In this document: piece by piece, positions 53,561-62,050 of the stretch
Layout: each line of letters opens with the position of its first letter
Numbering within the stretch: the first letter of the stretch is position 1
Source: Lachnospiraceae bacterium
GTDB lineage: Bacteria; Bacillota; Clostridia; Lachnospirales; Lachnospiraceae
Reading direction: 5' to 3'
Length of the DNA stretch: 64,000 bases
Assembly (NCBI GenBank): GCA_017622845.1
Contig: JAGAQJ010000050.1
Location: 1-64,000, forward strand
Position numbers and translations under genes: made by a program
Notes under the pieces: generated by a model
Databases searched by the model: none
Told to the model about the DNA's origin: nothing
The model's input: the letters and a program-made list of their open reading frames with translations, nothing else

Positions 53561-54490
53561 CTATAATCCCTGTCCATCGTTCATTTTTGCGACAATCTTG
53601 TTTACAAGTATCAGTAAGATAATATTGATCACGGAGTTAAAGAGACCCACCGCTGTGGAAAATCCATAATCACCATTCAGAAGACCCATTTTGTATACAT
53701 ACGTAGCAAGAATTTCTGATGCCGGAATATTCAAATCTGTCTGCAGTGCATATGCCTTTTCAAAGCCAATGCTCATAATATTTCCTGCCTGCAGGATAAA
53801 CTGAATGACAATTATATTTTTTATTGCAGGCAAATCAACATTCTTTATCTGTTGGAATATGTTCGCGCCGTCGATGATTGCCGCCTCTGTCAATTCCTGA
53901 CTGGCATTGGACAAAGCTGCTGTGTAAAGAATGGAGGCCCAGCCGGCTCCCTGCCAGATACCGCTTGCAATGTAAATCGTTCTAAAAGCTGACGGCATTG
54001 TCATAAAATTGTATTCTGTTCCGAACAGCTCATTGACAGGTCCGACAGGGGACAGGAAGATTCTGACCATACCGCAGAGAACAATGACCGATATGAAATT
54101 GGGTGCATAAATCAGCAATTGAACCTTTTTCTTTATCCCTGCCTGTCTGATTCTGTTCAGCAGCAATGCCAGAATAATCGGCACCGGAAATCCCCAAAGC
54201 AGTCCATATACACTCAGCTTCAAAGTATTCAGCAAATACCGCATAAAATCCGGAGAAGATAAAAAGCGCTCAAAATATTTCAATCCGACCCATGGACTTT
54301 TCATCACTCCAAGTATGGCGCTGTAGTCCTTGAATGCAATTAAGACTCCTCCCATTGGCAGATACTTGAAAATAATTGTGAGCACCACCGCCGGCAGCAG
54401 GAAAATCACATAAAGCTGCCAGTTTGTTTTCATGTAGTTCAGCTTCTCACCCATTTTTAAATTGTTTTTAAAACTCTTCGTACTTTTCAC
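53561..54490 (-). CDS. Sugar ABC transporter permease (LplB type)
   Basis: 309-aa CUT1 permease. N-terminal NWQLYVIFLLPAVVLTIIFK and coupling loop QELTEAAIIDGANIFQQIKN are typical of LplB. I choose GTG 54490 (VKSTKSFKNN) with AGGGAG upstream; the longer frame to 54541 would overlap the operator. First gene of the operon. Confidence 0.9.
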   Translation of the reverse strand: MKSTKSFKNNLKMGEKLNYMKTNWQLYVIFLLPAVVLTIIFKYLPMGGVLIAFKDYSAILGVMKSPWVGLKYFERFLSSPDFMRYLLNTLKLSVYGLLWGFPVPIILALLLNRIRQAGIKKKVQLLIYAPNFISVIVLCGMVRIFLSPVGPVNELFGTEYNFMTMPSAFRTIYIASGIWQGAGWASILYTAALSNASQELTEAAIIDGANIFQQIKNVDLPAIKNIIVIQFILQAGNIMSIGFEKAYALQTDLNIPASEILATYVYKMGLLNGDYGFSTAVGLFNSVINIILLILVNKIVAKMNDGQGL

Positions 54491-54524
54491 GCGCTTCTCT
54501 CCCTTCAATATCATCATAAGTTCG

Positions 54525-54536
54525 TGTAACGTTTCA
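54525..54536. promoter_or_regulatory. LacI-type operator O1
   Basis: TGTAACGTTTCA, close to the palindrome TGAAACGTTTCA. It lies just upstream of the LplB-type permease start in the transcribed leader. Confidence 0.75.
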
Positions 54537-54609
54537 CGCAAATTTATTAATTAAATCAGCGTATTAATGCTGATATTTTTACCATTTTTATTGAATGTGT
54601 TAATTTGTG

Positions 54610-54621
54610 TGAAACGTTTCA
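54610..54621. promoter_or_regulatory. LacI-type operator O2
   Basis: Perfect palindrome TGAAACGTTTCA, 85 bp from O1 and 142 bp from O3, in the divergent promoter region between the importer operon and the repressor gene. Confidence 0.8.
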
Positions 54622-54751
54622 TTTATCTTGATTTGATATTACCCTATTTTTTCCCATTCGTCAATACATGTTTTGTGTTTTCTATGTGCATTTTCTATAT
54701 TTTATTAAAAAATCACAAAAATAATAGTGCGAATTGCTACATTTTATTTCT

Positions 54752-54763
54752 TGTAACGTTTCA
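54752..54763. promoter_or_regulatory. LacI-type operator O3
   Basis: TGTAACGTTTCA, same variant as O1. Located on the repressor-gene side, suggesting autoregulation and possible looping with O1/O2. Confidence 0.75.
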
Positions 54764-54841
54764 CCATTTATATTATAATAATATTCGGTATTACATTTCC
54801 GGACAGCTGAACAGCAGTATTGAATCAGTATTGCTGTGCAG

Positions 54842-54980
54842 ACGCAACAGTTCGCCCAGAGGTTTGCACTCGCTGCAAATCTCGTAAGAAAACGCAGCGG
54901 CTCAAGGACTCAAGGCACCACGAAGTAGTTCTACATGCCCTGAGTCCTGCAGCAGGAAGCCGAAGGCGGAACTGTTGCGT
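54842..54980 (+). repeat. Family B structured 5'-UTR element, copy B3 (diverged)
   Basis: Sense orientation, 63 nt before the LacI-type start. Terminal inverted repeats ACGCAACAGTTCGCC / GGCGGAACTGTTGCGT. Hairpin 1: GAGGTTTGCA/TGCAAATCTC around CTCGC. Hairpin 2: AGGACTCAAGGCA/TGCCCTGAGTCCT around an 18-nt loop CCACGAAGTAGTTCTACA. The loops match B1/B2 while the stems differ but still pair. Confidence 0.75.
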
Positions 54981-55043
54981 TCAGACAGGAATCCGTATTG
55001 ACTGTTAATACAAAATTACATTTTATTGGAAAAGAGGTCTGTA

Positions 55044-56048
55044 ATGAAAAAGCAAAGTGCTCCTACGATGAAAGATGTTGCCAGAGAGGCAGGTGTGGCG
55101 CTTGGCACTGTTTCGAAGGTTATCAATGGTATTCCTGTCGGTGAAGAATACCGTCTGAAGGTTGAGGAAGCAATTAAACGATTGAATTATGAAGTGAATA
55201 CCTATGCGCGGGGACTGAAAATGCAGAAATCCAACACAGTAACCCTGATTATTCCTGACGCGCTCAATCCCTTCTACTCTTCTTTTGCACACTATATTGA
55301 AAATTCTCTCTACAAAGAAGGGCACTTTATGGTTTTGTGCTGTTCTGACGGTATTCTTGAAAAAGAAGTGGAATATCTGAATATGGCTTCCCAAAATCAA
55401 TCTGATGGCGTTATTGCCCTTACCTATAATGATATCGGGAAATATGTACCTCAAAATCTTCCTTTAATTTCATTCGACAGAATCTACAGCAACAATTTTA
55501 CACCAAGAGTTGCATCGGACAATTTTGCCGGCGGTGTCATGGCTGCTGAGAAACTGATGGAATGCGGCTGCCGGCACCCTGCTTTTATTACCTTTCATTC
55601 TCCCTATCCGGGCGAAGCAGATAAGCGAAAAGACGGATATCTCCATGCATGCAGCCTTCACAACATTTCTCCGATTTATCTAAGTAAACTAAGCAGCAGC
55701 AATATGAAAGAAGACATTGCGGATTTTATAAAACATCACCGGCATCCTGACAAGAGTCTTGACTTTGACGGCATATTTGTAAATACCGATTATAATGCAT
55801 ATCTCACATGCCGCATCCTAAAGGATATGGGCTACCGTATTCCCGACGATGTGCAGATTATAGGCTTTGACGGAATCAGCAAATTCAGTATTTCCGATGA
55901 GCTGTTTGTCTCAAGCATCTGCCAGCCGATTCCTGAGCTTGCTCAAACCTGTGTCAATATGGTTCTGTCAAAAGACAAAAATATGCTTCCAAGTCTGACT
56001 CTGCTGCCGGTTCACTATAAATACGGCGGTACTACAAAAAAAGCGTAA
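55044..56048 (+). CDS. LacI-family repressor of the sucrose locus
   Basis: 334 aa: N-terminal LacI helix-turn-helix (TMKDVAREAGVALGTVSKVI, residues about 8-27), hinge, and a periplasmic-binding-protein-like sensor domain. Divergent from the importer/GH32/fructokinase operon, with three matching operators between. Probably releases DNA on binding the sugar or its phosphate. Its TAA stop falls within the terminal repeat of mini-element A6. Confidence 0.93.
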   Translation: MKKQSAPTMKDVAREAGVALGTVSKVINGIPVGEEYRLKVEEAIKRLNYEVNTYARGLKMQKSNTVTLIIPDALNPFYSSFAHYIENSLYKEGHFMVLCCSDGILEKEVEYLNMASQNQSDGVIALTYNDIGKYVPQNLPLISFDRIYSNNFTPRVASDNFAGGVMAAEKLMECGCRHPAFITFHSPYPGEADKRKDGYLHACSLHNISPIYLSKLSSSNMKEDIADFIKHHRHPDKSLDFDGIFVNTDYNAYLTCRILKDMGYRIPDDVQIIGFDGISKFSISDELFVSSICQPIPELAQTCVNMVLSKDKNMLPSLTLLPVHYKYGGTTKKA

Positions 56049-56098
56049 CAGTTCCGCCGTATGGATTATTTGAACCAGGACGAAGGCTGAACTGTTAC
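56045..56098 (+). repeat. Family A mini-element, copy A6
   Basis: 54-bp element bounded by perfect 10-bp inverted repeats GTAACAGTTC / GAACTGTTAC. The interior CGCCGTATGGATTATTTGAACC and GACGAAGGCT match parts of A5. The left repeat supplies the stop codon of the LacI-type gene. Confidence 0.7.
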
Positions 56099-56127
56099 AA
56101 AAAAGCAGAACCATAACAGCGAATATA

Positions 56128-56157
56128 TTGACAGCACTCCCCTCATTAAGATATAAT
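56128..56157 (+). promoter_or_regulatory. Promoter and leader hairpin of sodium symporter gene
   Basis: TTGACA, 18 nt, TATAAT (perfect hexamers). Just downstream (56163-56213) ACTTT..GTGCATAAA pairs with TTTATGCATGAAAGT in 13 of 15 positions, a hairpin at the very 5' end of the mRNA. Confidence 0.8.
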
Positions 56158-56253
56158 GGAATCACTTTAGTGCATAAAAGCGTTGAAGTCCTAAAGTATT
56201 TATGCATGAAAGTAATGATACATACTGTAACTACCAGAGGAGGGCATATTGTT

Positions 56254-57786
56254 ATGCTGATTAAAATTTTATTGTTGCTTTTATTTTTCGGATGTATGAT
56301 TGCAGTCGGTCTCTACGCAAGAAGAAGCGCCAACAGCACTACAGATTTCGTGCTTGGCGGCAGAAGCGTAGGACCGTGGCTTTCGGCTTTTGCATATGGT
56401 ACATCTTATTTTTCTGCAGTTGTTTTTGTTGGCTATGCAGGTCAGTTCGGCTGGAAATACGGACTGGCTTCCACATGGATCGGACTTGGAAATGCTGTGC
56501 TTGGTTCCTTAATCGCATGGGTCGTAATGGGACGCCGCACCAGAGTCATGACACATCATTTGGAGGTTGCCACAATGCCTGACTTTTTTGGCAAACGGTA
56601 TGACAGTAATGTCTTAAGAGTTGTCGCTTCCGCCATTGCCTTTGTATTTATGATTCCGTATACTGCATCTGTATATAACGGACTCTCCAGACTTTTCGGC
56701 ATGGCTTTTGATATCCCATATACAGTATGTGTCATTACCATGGCTGTGCTGACAGGTGTGTATGTTATCCTTGGCGGATATATGGCGACTGCCATCAATG
56801 ATTTCATACAGGGCATTATCATGCTGATTGGTATCGTGGCTGTTATCGCTGCTGTATTGTCAGGTCAGGGCGGATTTCTTGAGGCAGTGAGAAAGCTTTC
56901 CGAGATTCCCTCTGATGTGCCTGCCACACTTGGACAGCCTGGAGCTTTTGCATCTTTTTTTGGTACAGACCCGCTCAATCTGCTTGGCGTGATTATCCTG
57001 ACCTCGCTTGGCACATGGGGGCTTCCCCAGATGGTTCACAAGTTCTATGCCATCAAGAATGAGAAGGCAATCAAAACAGGTACGATTGTCTCTACCTTTT
57101 TTGCAATTATCGTGTCAGGCGGCTGCTATTTCCTTGGAGGCTTCGGACGTCTGTTTGACTCATCTGCTCTATACAATGCGGATGGTTCCGTAATGTATGA
57201 TGCCATTATTCCATCCATGCTTTCTACACTGCCTGATATTTTAATCGGTATTGTGATTGTACTGGTGCTTTCCGCTTCCATGTCAACGCTCTCATCATTG
57301 GTGCTGACCTCTGCCTCCACGCTGACACTTGACTTTATCAAGGGAAATATCGTAAAAAACATGGACGATAAGAAGCAGTTAATCTATATCAGAGTACTGA
57401 TTGTATTCTTTATTGTCATATCCGTTGTGCTGGCGCTCAATCCGCCTACCTTTATCGCCCAGCTTATGGGTATCTCATGGGGCGCTCTTGCAGGCGCATT
57501 CCTTGCCCCGTTCCTTTACGGCTTGTACTGGAAGGGCGTTACCAAAGCAGGCGTATGGGCAAGCTTTATCTGCGGTGTCGGCATCACCGTGTCCAATATG
57601 TTCTTCAAGTTTATCGCTTCACCGATTAACGCCGGTGCGGCTGCCATGATTGCAGGACTGATTGTGACACCTGTTGTCAGTCTGATTACACCGAAGATTA
57701 ACAGCGGGCTTCTGACAAAAATCTTTCAATGCTACGACAGTACGGCAAATGTCTCAAGTAAGGAATATCTGAAGGAAGAAAACTAA
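56254..57786 (+). CDS. Sodium:solute symporter (SSS family)
   Basis: 510-aa membrane protein with about 13 helices. ARRSANSTTDFVLGGRSVG near the N-terminus and GTWGLPQMVHKFYAIKNEKA are typical SSS (PutP/PanF-like) motifs. Substrate could be proline, pantothenate or a carboxylate and is not decidable. Start at 56254 with GAGGAGG. Ends in its own terminator. Confidence 0.9.
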   Translation: MLIKILLLLLFFGCMIAVGLYARRSANSTTDFVLGGRSVGPWLSAFAYGTSYFSAVVFVGYAGQFGWKYGLASTWIGLGNAVLGSLIAWVVMGRRTRVMTHHLEVATMPDFFGKRYDSNVLRVVASAIAFVFMIPYTASVYNGLSRLFGMAFDIPYTVCVITMAVLTGVYVILGGYMATAINDFIQGIIMLIGIVAVIAAVLSGQGGFLEAVRKLSEIPSDVPATLGQPGAFASFFGTDPLNLLGVIILTSLGTWGLPQMVHKFYAIKNEKAIKTGTIVSTFFAIIVSGGCYFLGGFGRLFDSSALYNADGSVMYDAIIPSMLSTLPDILIGIVIVLVLSASMSTLSSLVLTSASTLTLDFIKGNIVKNMDDKKQLIYIRVLIVFFIVISVVLALNPPTFIAQLMGISWGALAGAFLAPFLYGLYWKGVTKAGVWASFICGVGITVSNMFFKFIASPINAGAAAMIAGLIVTPVVSLITPKINSGLLTKIFQCYDSTANVSSKEYLKEEN

Positions 57787-57805
57787 GAAAGTGAATCAAC
57801 AGAGC

Positions 57806-57845
57806 TGAAAAAGGACTGTGCATTTTGCTGCACAGTCCTTTTGTT
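57806..57845. terminator. Bidirectional terminator
   Basis: AAAAAGGACTGTGCA/TGCACAGTCCTTTTG hairpin between the convergent symporter and ThrH genes. Confidence 0.9.
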
Positions 57846-57867
57846 CTATTGAAGCTCTTTCCTTATC

Positions 57868-58470
57868 CTATTCCATTGCCTTCTTAATCGCTGCCATCAG
57901 CTCATCATAAGTCTCATATGCAGCAAGCTCCGGATTGTCTGCCTTAATCTTGTCTGTACTCTTGAACAGAAAGCCTGCCTTGCTTGCTTTGATCATGTCA
58001 AGGTCATTGTAGCTGTCACCGCTCGCAATCGTCTCATACCCGATAGACTGCAAAGCCTTTACTGTTGTCAGTTTAGACTGCTCGCAGCGCATCTTGAATC
58101 CTGTAATCTCGCCATTGTCAGCAACCTCAAGCGAATTGCAGAAAATTGTAGGCCAGCCAAGCTTTTTCATAAGAGGCGTTGCAAACTGTGAAAATGTATC
58201 GCTGATAATGATTACCTGTGTAAAAGAGCGGAGCTCATCCAAAAATTCCTTTGCTCCCGGTATCGGGTCAATCTTTGCAATCGTTTCCTGTATCTCTTTC
58301 AATCCAAGTCCATGCTCCTTGAGCACGCCCAGACGCCACGTCATAAGCTTATCGTAATCCGGTTCATCACGGGTTGTCTTCTTAAGCTCAGGTATTCCGC
58401 TTGCCTCAGCAAAAGCAATCCAAATCTCAGGAACCAATACGCCTTCTAAGTCCAAACATGTTATGTACAT
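57868..58470 (-). CDS. thrH: ThrH-type phosphoserine phosphatase / homoserine phosphotransferase
   Basis: 200-aa HAD hydrolase. The nucleophile motif CLDLEGVLVPEIW, the ISDTF second motif and GDSYNDLDMI fourth motif are intact. ThrH can dephosphorylate phosphoserine and move phosphate to homoserine, linking serine and threonine synthesis. GGAGG precedes the ATG. Monocistronic. Confidence 0.92.
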   Translation of the reverse strand: MYITCLDLEGVLVPEIWIAFAEASGIPELKKTTRDEPDYDKLMTWRLGVLKEHGLGLKEIQETIAKIDPIPGAKEFLDELRSFTQVIIISDTFSQFATPLMKKLGWPTIFCNSLEVADNGEITGFKMRCEQSKLTTVKALQSIGYETIASGDSYNDLDMIKASKAGFLFKSTDKIKADNPELAAYETYDELMAAIKKAME

Positions 58471-58611
58471 ATCATACTTCCTCCATTTAATTCGTTAAAG
58501 TGATAAATTACGGTTATGATTATAACATACTTTATCCCTCATATAAAGGATAAATTTCGTTTTTATATACACTCCAAGTAATACTGCTTTTCCTGCGTGA
58601 CCGGGCTATTA

Positions 58612-59826
58612 TCATTTATTTGTTATTTTGATATCTCCGCTAGTCGTTTCAATGTCAATGCGGCTGCCGTTCCTATTGGTCCCATAGGTTCCTTGAGCAT
58701 TATTCCCCTTTTTGGAAAACTTAAGATTATCATCGAAAAAGGTATTAATGTCTCCGCTGGTCGTATCCGCCTCAAAGTCAAAAGAATCGCTCTCCGGCAG
58801 CTTGATATTTACATCTCCGCTGGTGCTGTTCATATTCAGGTTTCCGGTAAGCCCGGACAGCTCCACAGAGATATCTCCGCTGCTCGTCTCCGCTTTTCCC
58901 TGCCCTTCCTGAGCCTGAACCCGTATTTCTCCGCTGGTTGTGCTGATATCAAAGCTTCCCTCCATTTCCTTTACAAGGATATCGCCGGAAATTGACGAAA
59001 TGCTTCTGTCTCCTTTTCCCTCTTGGATTTCTACATCTCCGCTTGTCGTGGATACATCCGCATTGCCGTCAACACACTGAAGAATGATATTTCCGCTTGT
59101 GGTGGCAAGCTGTATGTTTCCTGATATTGCTTCCGTTCTGACACAACCGCTAACACTACTGATATCCGCCGAACCGTTAAGCTGCTGTAATTGCATATCA
59201 CCGCTTGTTGTAGCGATATTCATCTTGCCGTCGGTGTTGATTTGAGATATCTGTACATCGCCGCTCGTGCTGGCAATATCAACATTTTCAGCTGATATTG
59301 CAGAAATTTTCAAATTACCGCTTACGCTTGATGCCGCAAAATCCTCCTCTATCACAAGCTCCGGCTCTGAAATGATATCGCCGCTTGCTGTCGCCAGCGT
59401 AAGCTTTCCCTTATAGGAAGCAGGAAGCCATAGCTTGACGCAACCGTGCGCATATCCAAAGCTGAAAGGCTGAAAAAAAACTATGTGATTTCTCTTTTTT
59501 CCTTTGATTTCCAGGCTTTTTTCACTTACCGTTACCGTAGAAAGCTCCTCATCATCCGGCTCAGATGTACAGTACTCCTTTACGATTAGAGAATCGCCCT
59601 CACCTTCATACAAAAAAATATCATTGCTGTTCATTCCATATAATACAGAAATGTTATCTATTCCGTCAAGAGGAATTTCCTCCTCTAGTACCAGATACAT
59701 TCCGGTGTAATCCTTGTTTGCGTTTTCATAGACAGGATGCCCCGTCATTCCATATGCAAGCACTCCGCACAAACCAAGTGTGATGATACTCAGCACCACA
59801 ATCAAACTAATTTTTAACCTTCTCAT
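58612..59826 (-). CDS. DUF4097 beta-repeat membrane-anchored protein
   Basis: 404 aa. One N-terminal membrane helix (about residues 7-27) then a long outer or surface domain built of about a dozen repeats with the core STSGDI/V, expected to form a beta-helix (DUF4097/adhesin-like). Third gene of PadR-DUF1700-DUF4097, a set common in Firmicutes and thought to respond to envelope stress. Function unproven. Confidence 0.88.
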   Translation of the reverse strand: MRRLKISLIVVLSIITLGLCGVLAYGMTGHPVYENANKDYTGMYLVLEEEIPLDGIDNISVLYGMNSNDIFLYEGEGDSLIVKEYCTSEPDDEELSTVTVSEKSLEIKGKKRNHIVFFQPFSFGYAHGCVKLWLPASYKGKLTLATASGDIISEPELVIEEDFAASSVSGNLKISAISAENVDIASTSGDVQISQINTDGKMNIATTSGDMQLQQLNGSADISSVSGCVRTEAISGNIQLATTSGNIILQCVDGNADVSTTSGDVEIQEGKGDRSISSISGDILVKEMEGSFDISTTSGEIRVQAQEGQGKAETSSGDISVELSGLTGNLNMNSTSGDVNIKLPESDSFDFEADTTSGDINTFFDDNLKFSKKGNNAQGTYGTNRNGSRIDIETTSGDIKITNK

Positions 59827-59934
59827 ATTCTGCCCTTTCTTTGCAACAATTCAGCCTTACAGCTTCCTATTTCAACTGTTACCTTGCTTCCTATGCATTA
59901 TCAAATAAATGATGCCTCAACTGCGATACGGAAA

Positions 59935-60624
59935 CTACAAGTGCTTTTCTTCTGGTTTGAGCGCAAAGAGTAATCCCACAATAGCCTGTATACAGCCGGC
60001 AATCAAAAAGATTACCCATGTAATATGCCAGCAGTAGGTCGCGAAGCTGAATACAAAGTAGAGAATCAATGCCATCGTCCATATGATTGTATCAATAGAC
60101 CTTTTCACTGCTTTTTCCTTATTCATGCTGTGTTTCACCTCCTTGTACTGCTCTACCATATCTGTTTTTTCCTTTTTTATGTAATCAGGATACATATTTG
60201 CCGCATATACAAGCATAATTGTCGGTGCAATACAGATTAATATTGCCAGTACAAACCCCAGTGATGCGAAATCTACTCCGACACTGCCGAAGATATCATT
60301 GAACATTGCAAAGAACATGAACACTCCGCCCGCAAAGATATATAAACCCACTGCAGCTGCCGTAAGCATCGCCTTCTTCTTCCTGTCCTTTTCCGGCAGC
60401 GTGAGAAGGTTCTTGTCTTCCACTTCCGTGAAAAGCTCGCTCACATCACCTATGGATTCAATCACGTTCTGGTATGCATCCTCCTCCGAATAGCCGTCTG
60501 CCACCATATCATCATACTTATCCATGGCATTCTGCACCATCTCCTGCTTTAAATCAAGCGCTTTTCGTGTCTTAGGTGCATCTGCAAATATTTGATTAAA
60601 ATGCTGTCTGATTTTTTCTTTCAT
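59935..60624 (-). CDS. DUF1700-like permease-prefix membrane protein
   Basis: 229 aa. N-terminal soluble part (residues 1-95) with KALDLKQEMVQNAMDKYDD and YSEEDAYQNVIESIGD, the permease-prefix motif, then four membrane helices in two pairs. Encoded between PadR and DUF4097 genes. The start at 60624 has GGAG 6 nt upstream. Probable partner of the DUF4097 protein. Confidence 0.85.
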   Translation of the reverse strand: MKEKIRQHFNQIFADAPKTRKALDLKQEMVQNAMDKYDDMVADGYSEEDAYQNVIESIGDVSELFTEVEDKNLLTLPEKDRKKKAMLTAAAVGLYIFAGGVFMFFAMFNDIFGSVGVDFASLGFVLAILICIAPTIMLVYAANMYPDYIKKEKTDMVEQYKEVKHSMNKEKAVKRSIDTIIWTMALILYFVFSFATYCWHITWVIFLIAGCIQAIVGLLFALKPEEKHL

Positions 60625-60724
60625 ATTCGTCTCCATTCCCTTTCCATCCATGTTACTGTTCACATGTGACCGGTAACAGGCAAAATCCATGCAAAATCGC
60701 TGACGCGATAGGATTCTGCTTCCA

Positions 60725-61048
60725 TTACTTTAACAACTGGTCTATCATTTCTCTGGCTTCCTGCCATTCCTTCTTATATTCCTGATATGCCTTTCTGCCC
60801 TCATCTGTTATGGCATAATACCGCCGTCTGGCGCCAACCGTCTCATCTCCCCAGTAGGTTCTGATATATCCCGCCTGTTCCAGCCGCCGAAACGCCGAAT
60901 AAAGTGTTGCTTCCTTTAATTCATATGTGTTGTTGGTCTTTTTCAAAATATCTTTGTTAATCTGATATCCATAGCTGTCCTGTTCGAGAAGATGTGAGAG
61001 TATAATCGCCTCTGTATGTCCTCTCAAAATATCTGATGTGATTGACAT
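60725..61048 (-). CDS. PadR-family transcriptional regulator
   Basis: 107-aa PadR winged helix: EAIILSHLLEQDSYGYQI, LKEATLYSAFRRLEQAGYI and YYAITDEGRKAY, with the C-terminal dimerising helix. Start at 61048 with AAAGGAGG. First gene of its operon and probably its own repressor. Confidence 0.93.
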   Translation of the reverse strand: MSITSDILRGHTEAIILSHLLEQDSYGYQINKDILKKTNNTYELKEATLYSAFRRLEQAGYIRTYWGDETVGARRRYYAITDEGRKAYQEYKKEWQEAREMIDQLLK

Positions 61049-61180
61049 CGTGTACCTCCTTTCTCCAATGACCAAACATAGCGTCAGTGTACAGGGGGCA
61101 ATACAATACGGTCAGAAACGCCTGAATTTGCATTCCTGCATCATGTGTTTGATACTTGGCAAAATATATATCATCTTGAT

Positions 61181-61214
61181 GTATACTATATACCATAGAT
61201 ACCTCATCTGTCAA
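61181..61214 (-). promoter_or_regulatory. PadR operon promoter with overlapping palindrome
   Basis: Minus strand TTGACA, 18 nt, TATAGT. The perfect palindrome GTATA-CTA-TATAC (61181-61193) overlaps the -10 box and is a good candidate PadR operator. Confidence 0.6.
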
Positions 61215-61279
61215 GGTATATTATAAAAATAAGTATTCTGCAATTTCTCTTTTGTTGCCCCTGCACTAGTACAACAAAA

Positions 61280-61300
61280 GCATCGGCTCAACACCGATGC
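61280..61300 (-). terminator. Terminator of yefM-yoeB
   Basis: Minus strand GCATCGGTG/AGCCGATGC stem-loop followed by UUUUG, directly after the yoeB stop codon. Confidence 0.8.
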
Positions 61301-61560
61301 TCAATCCTCATAATGCCCTCTGCATGATAAAATTTTAATATCGTTCTGTTCATCAATCTCATATACCAATCTGTTCACTTCGTCAATCCTTCGCGAATAA
61401 CCTGGTCTGTATTTTAATTTTTCCGGCTTTCCTATTCCCTCCAACGTTCCATTATTCCTAATATCCCTTAGCAACGCATACGTTTTAATGTCTTCTTATC
61501 TTGACTCTGCCAATATAAGTAATCTTCAAACGCTTCTTTCGTAAAGGTAAAATCATTCAT
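61301..61560 (-). pseudogene. yoeB: YoeB toxin gene broken by a 4-nt frameshift
   Basis: The frame opens MNDFTFTKEAFEDYLYWQSQ.. then meets TAA after TLKRMRC. In the next frame the rest of a YoeB ribosome-dependent mRNase continues (ALLRDIRNNGTLEGIGKPEK.. to LSCRGHYED). Family members read KRINALLRDI here, so about four bases seem to be lost at 61468-61478. All later conserved residues, including the terminal His-Tyr, remain readable. The start overlaps the antitoxin stop (ATGAATGA). Loss is probably recent. Confidence 0.85.
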
Positions 61561-61813
61561 CTGCCATACGCTCCAGTTCTTCCATAGACTTTACAACGAC
61601 TTCACCGCGTTCCAGTTGTACAAAACTTTTGTCAAGATGCTCAAGATAGTCCGCATTTCTCTTAGCTTTTAACATCTCATTATACTCACTCTCAGACAGC
61701 ATTACTACATTTTCATTCTTTGGTCTTGATATAATCAGTGTTTCACCATGAAAAACTTTATCACATAAATTCTTAAAATTATCTCTGACATCCATACTCT
61801 TAACTGCCAACAT
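61553..61813 (-). CDS. yefM: YefM/Phd-family antitoxin
   Basis: 86-aa antitoxin: N-terminal DNA-binding Phd fold (VRDNFKNLCDKVFHGETLII) and C-terminal toxin-binding tail (RGEVVVKSMEELERMADE). AAAGGAG precedes the ATG. It is intact although its toxin gene is frameshifted, so it may persist as a repressor or as protection against related toxins. Confidence 0.93.
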   Translation of the reverse strand: MLAVKSMDVRDNFKNLCDKVFHGETLIISRPKNENVVMLSESEYNEMLKAKRNADYLEHLDKSFVQLERGEVVVKSMEELERMADE

Positions 61814-61824
61814 AAAACCACTCC

Positions 61825-61888
61825 TTTTTCGTACGAAAAACAGTATGTTCTTACAATTTTATTGTATCGAATTATTATGTCATGTCAA
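61825..61888 (-). promoter_or_regulatory. yefM promoter and palindromic operator
   Basis: Minus strand TTGACA (61883-61888), 16 nt, TACAAT (61861-61866), then the perfect 16-bp palindrome TTTTTCGTACGAAAAA (61825-61840) between the -10 box and the ribosome site, a likely autoregulatory operator. Confidence 0.65.
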
Positions 61889-61911
61889 TGCCCCCTGATA
61901 CCTATAGGCAA

Positions 61912-62037
61912 CTATTCCTCCTGCTTGAAATCAAATAAGGAAAAATCTTTCTCCACTATCCGCTGCGCCAGACACTTCCAGTGTGCTGACCACAAAAACA
62001 GCGGATTCCGGAGCACACCGCCGGAGACCGCCACAGC
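61912..62037 (-). pseudogene. Possible C-terminal remnant of an unknown gene
   Basis: A 41-codon open frame without a start codon ends ..LAQRIVEKDFSLFDFKQEE and TAG, with coding-like composition and an amphipathic end, between the two toxin-antitoxin loci. It may be the tail of a gene lost when these loci arrived. No family recognised; it could also be chance. Confidence 0.3.
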
Positions 62038-62050
62038 TCAACCATCAGTT

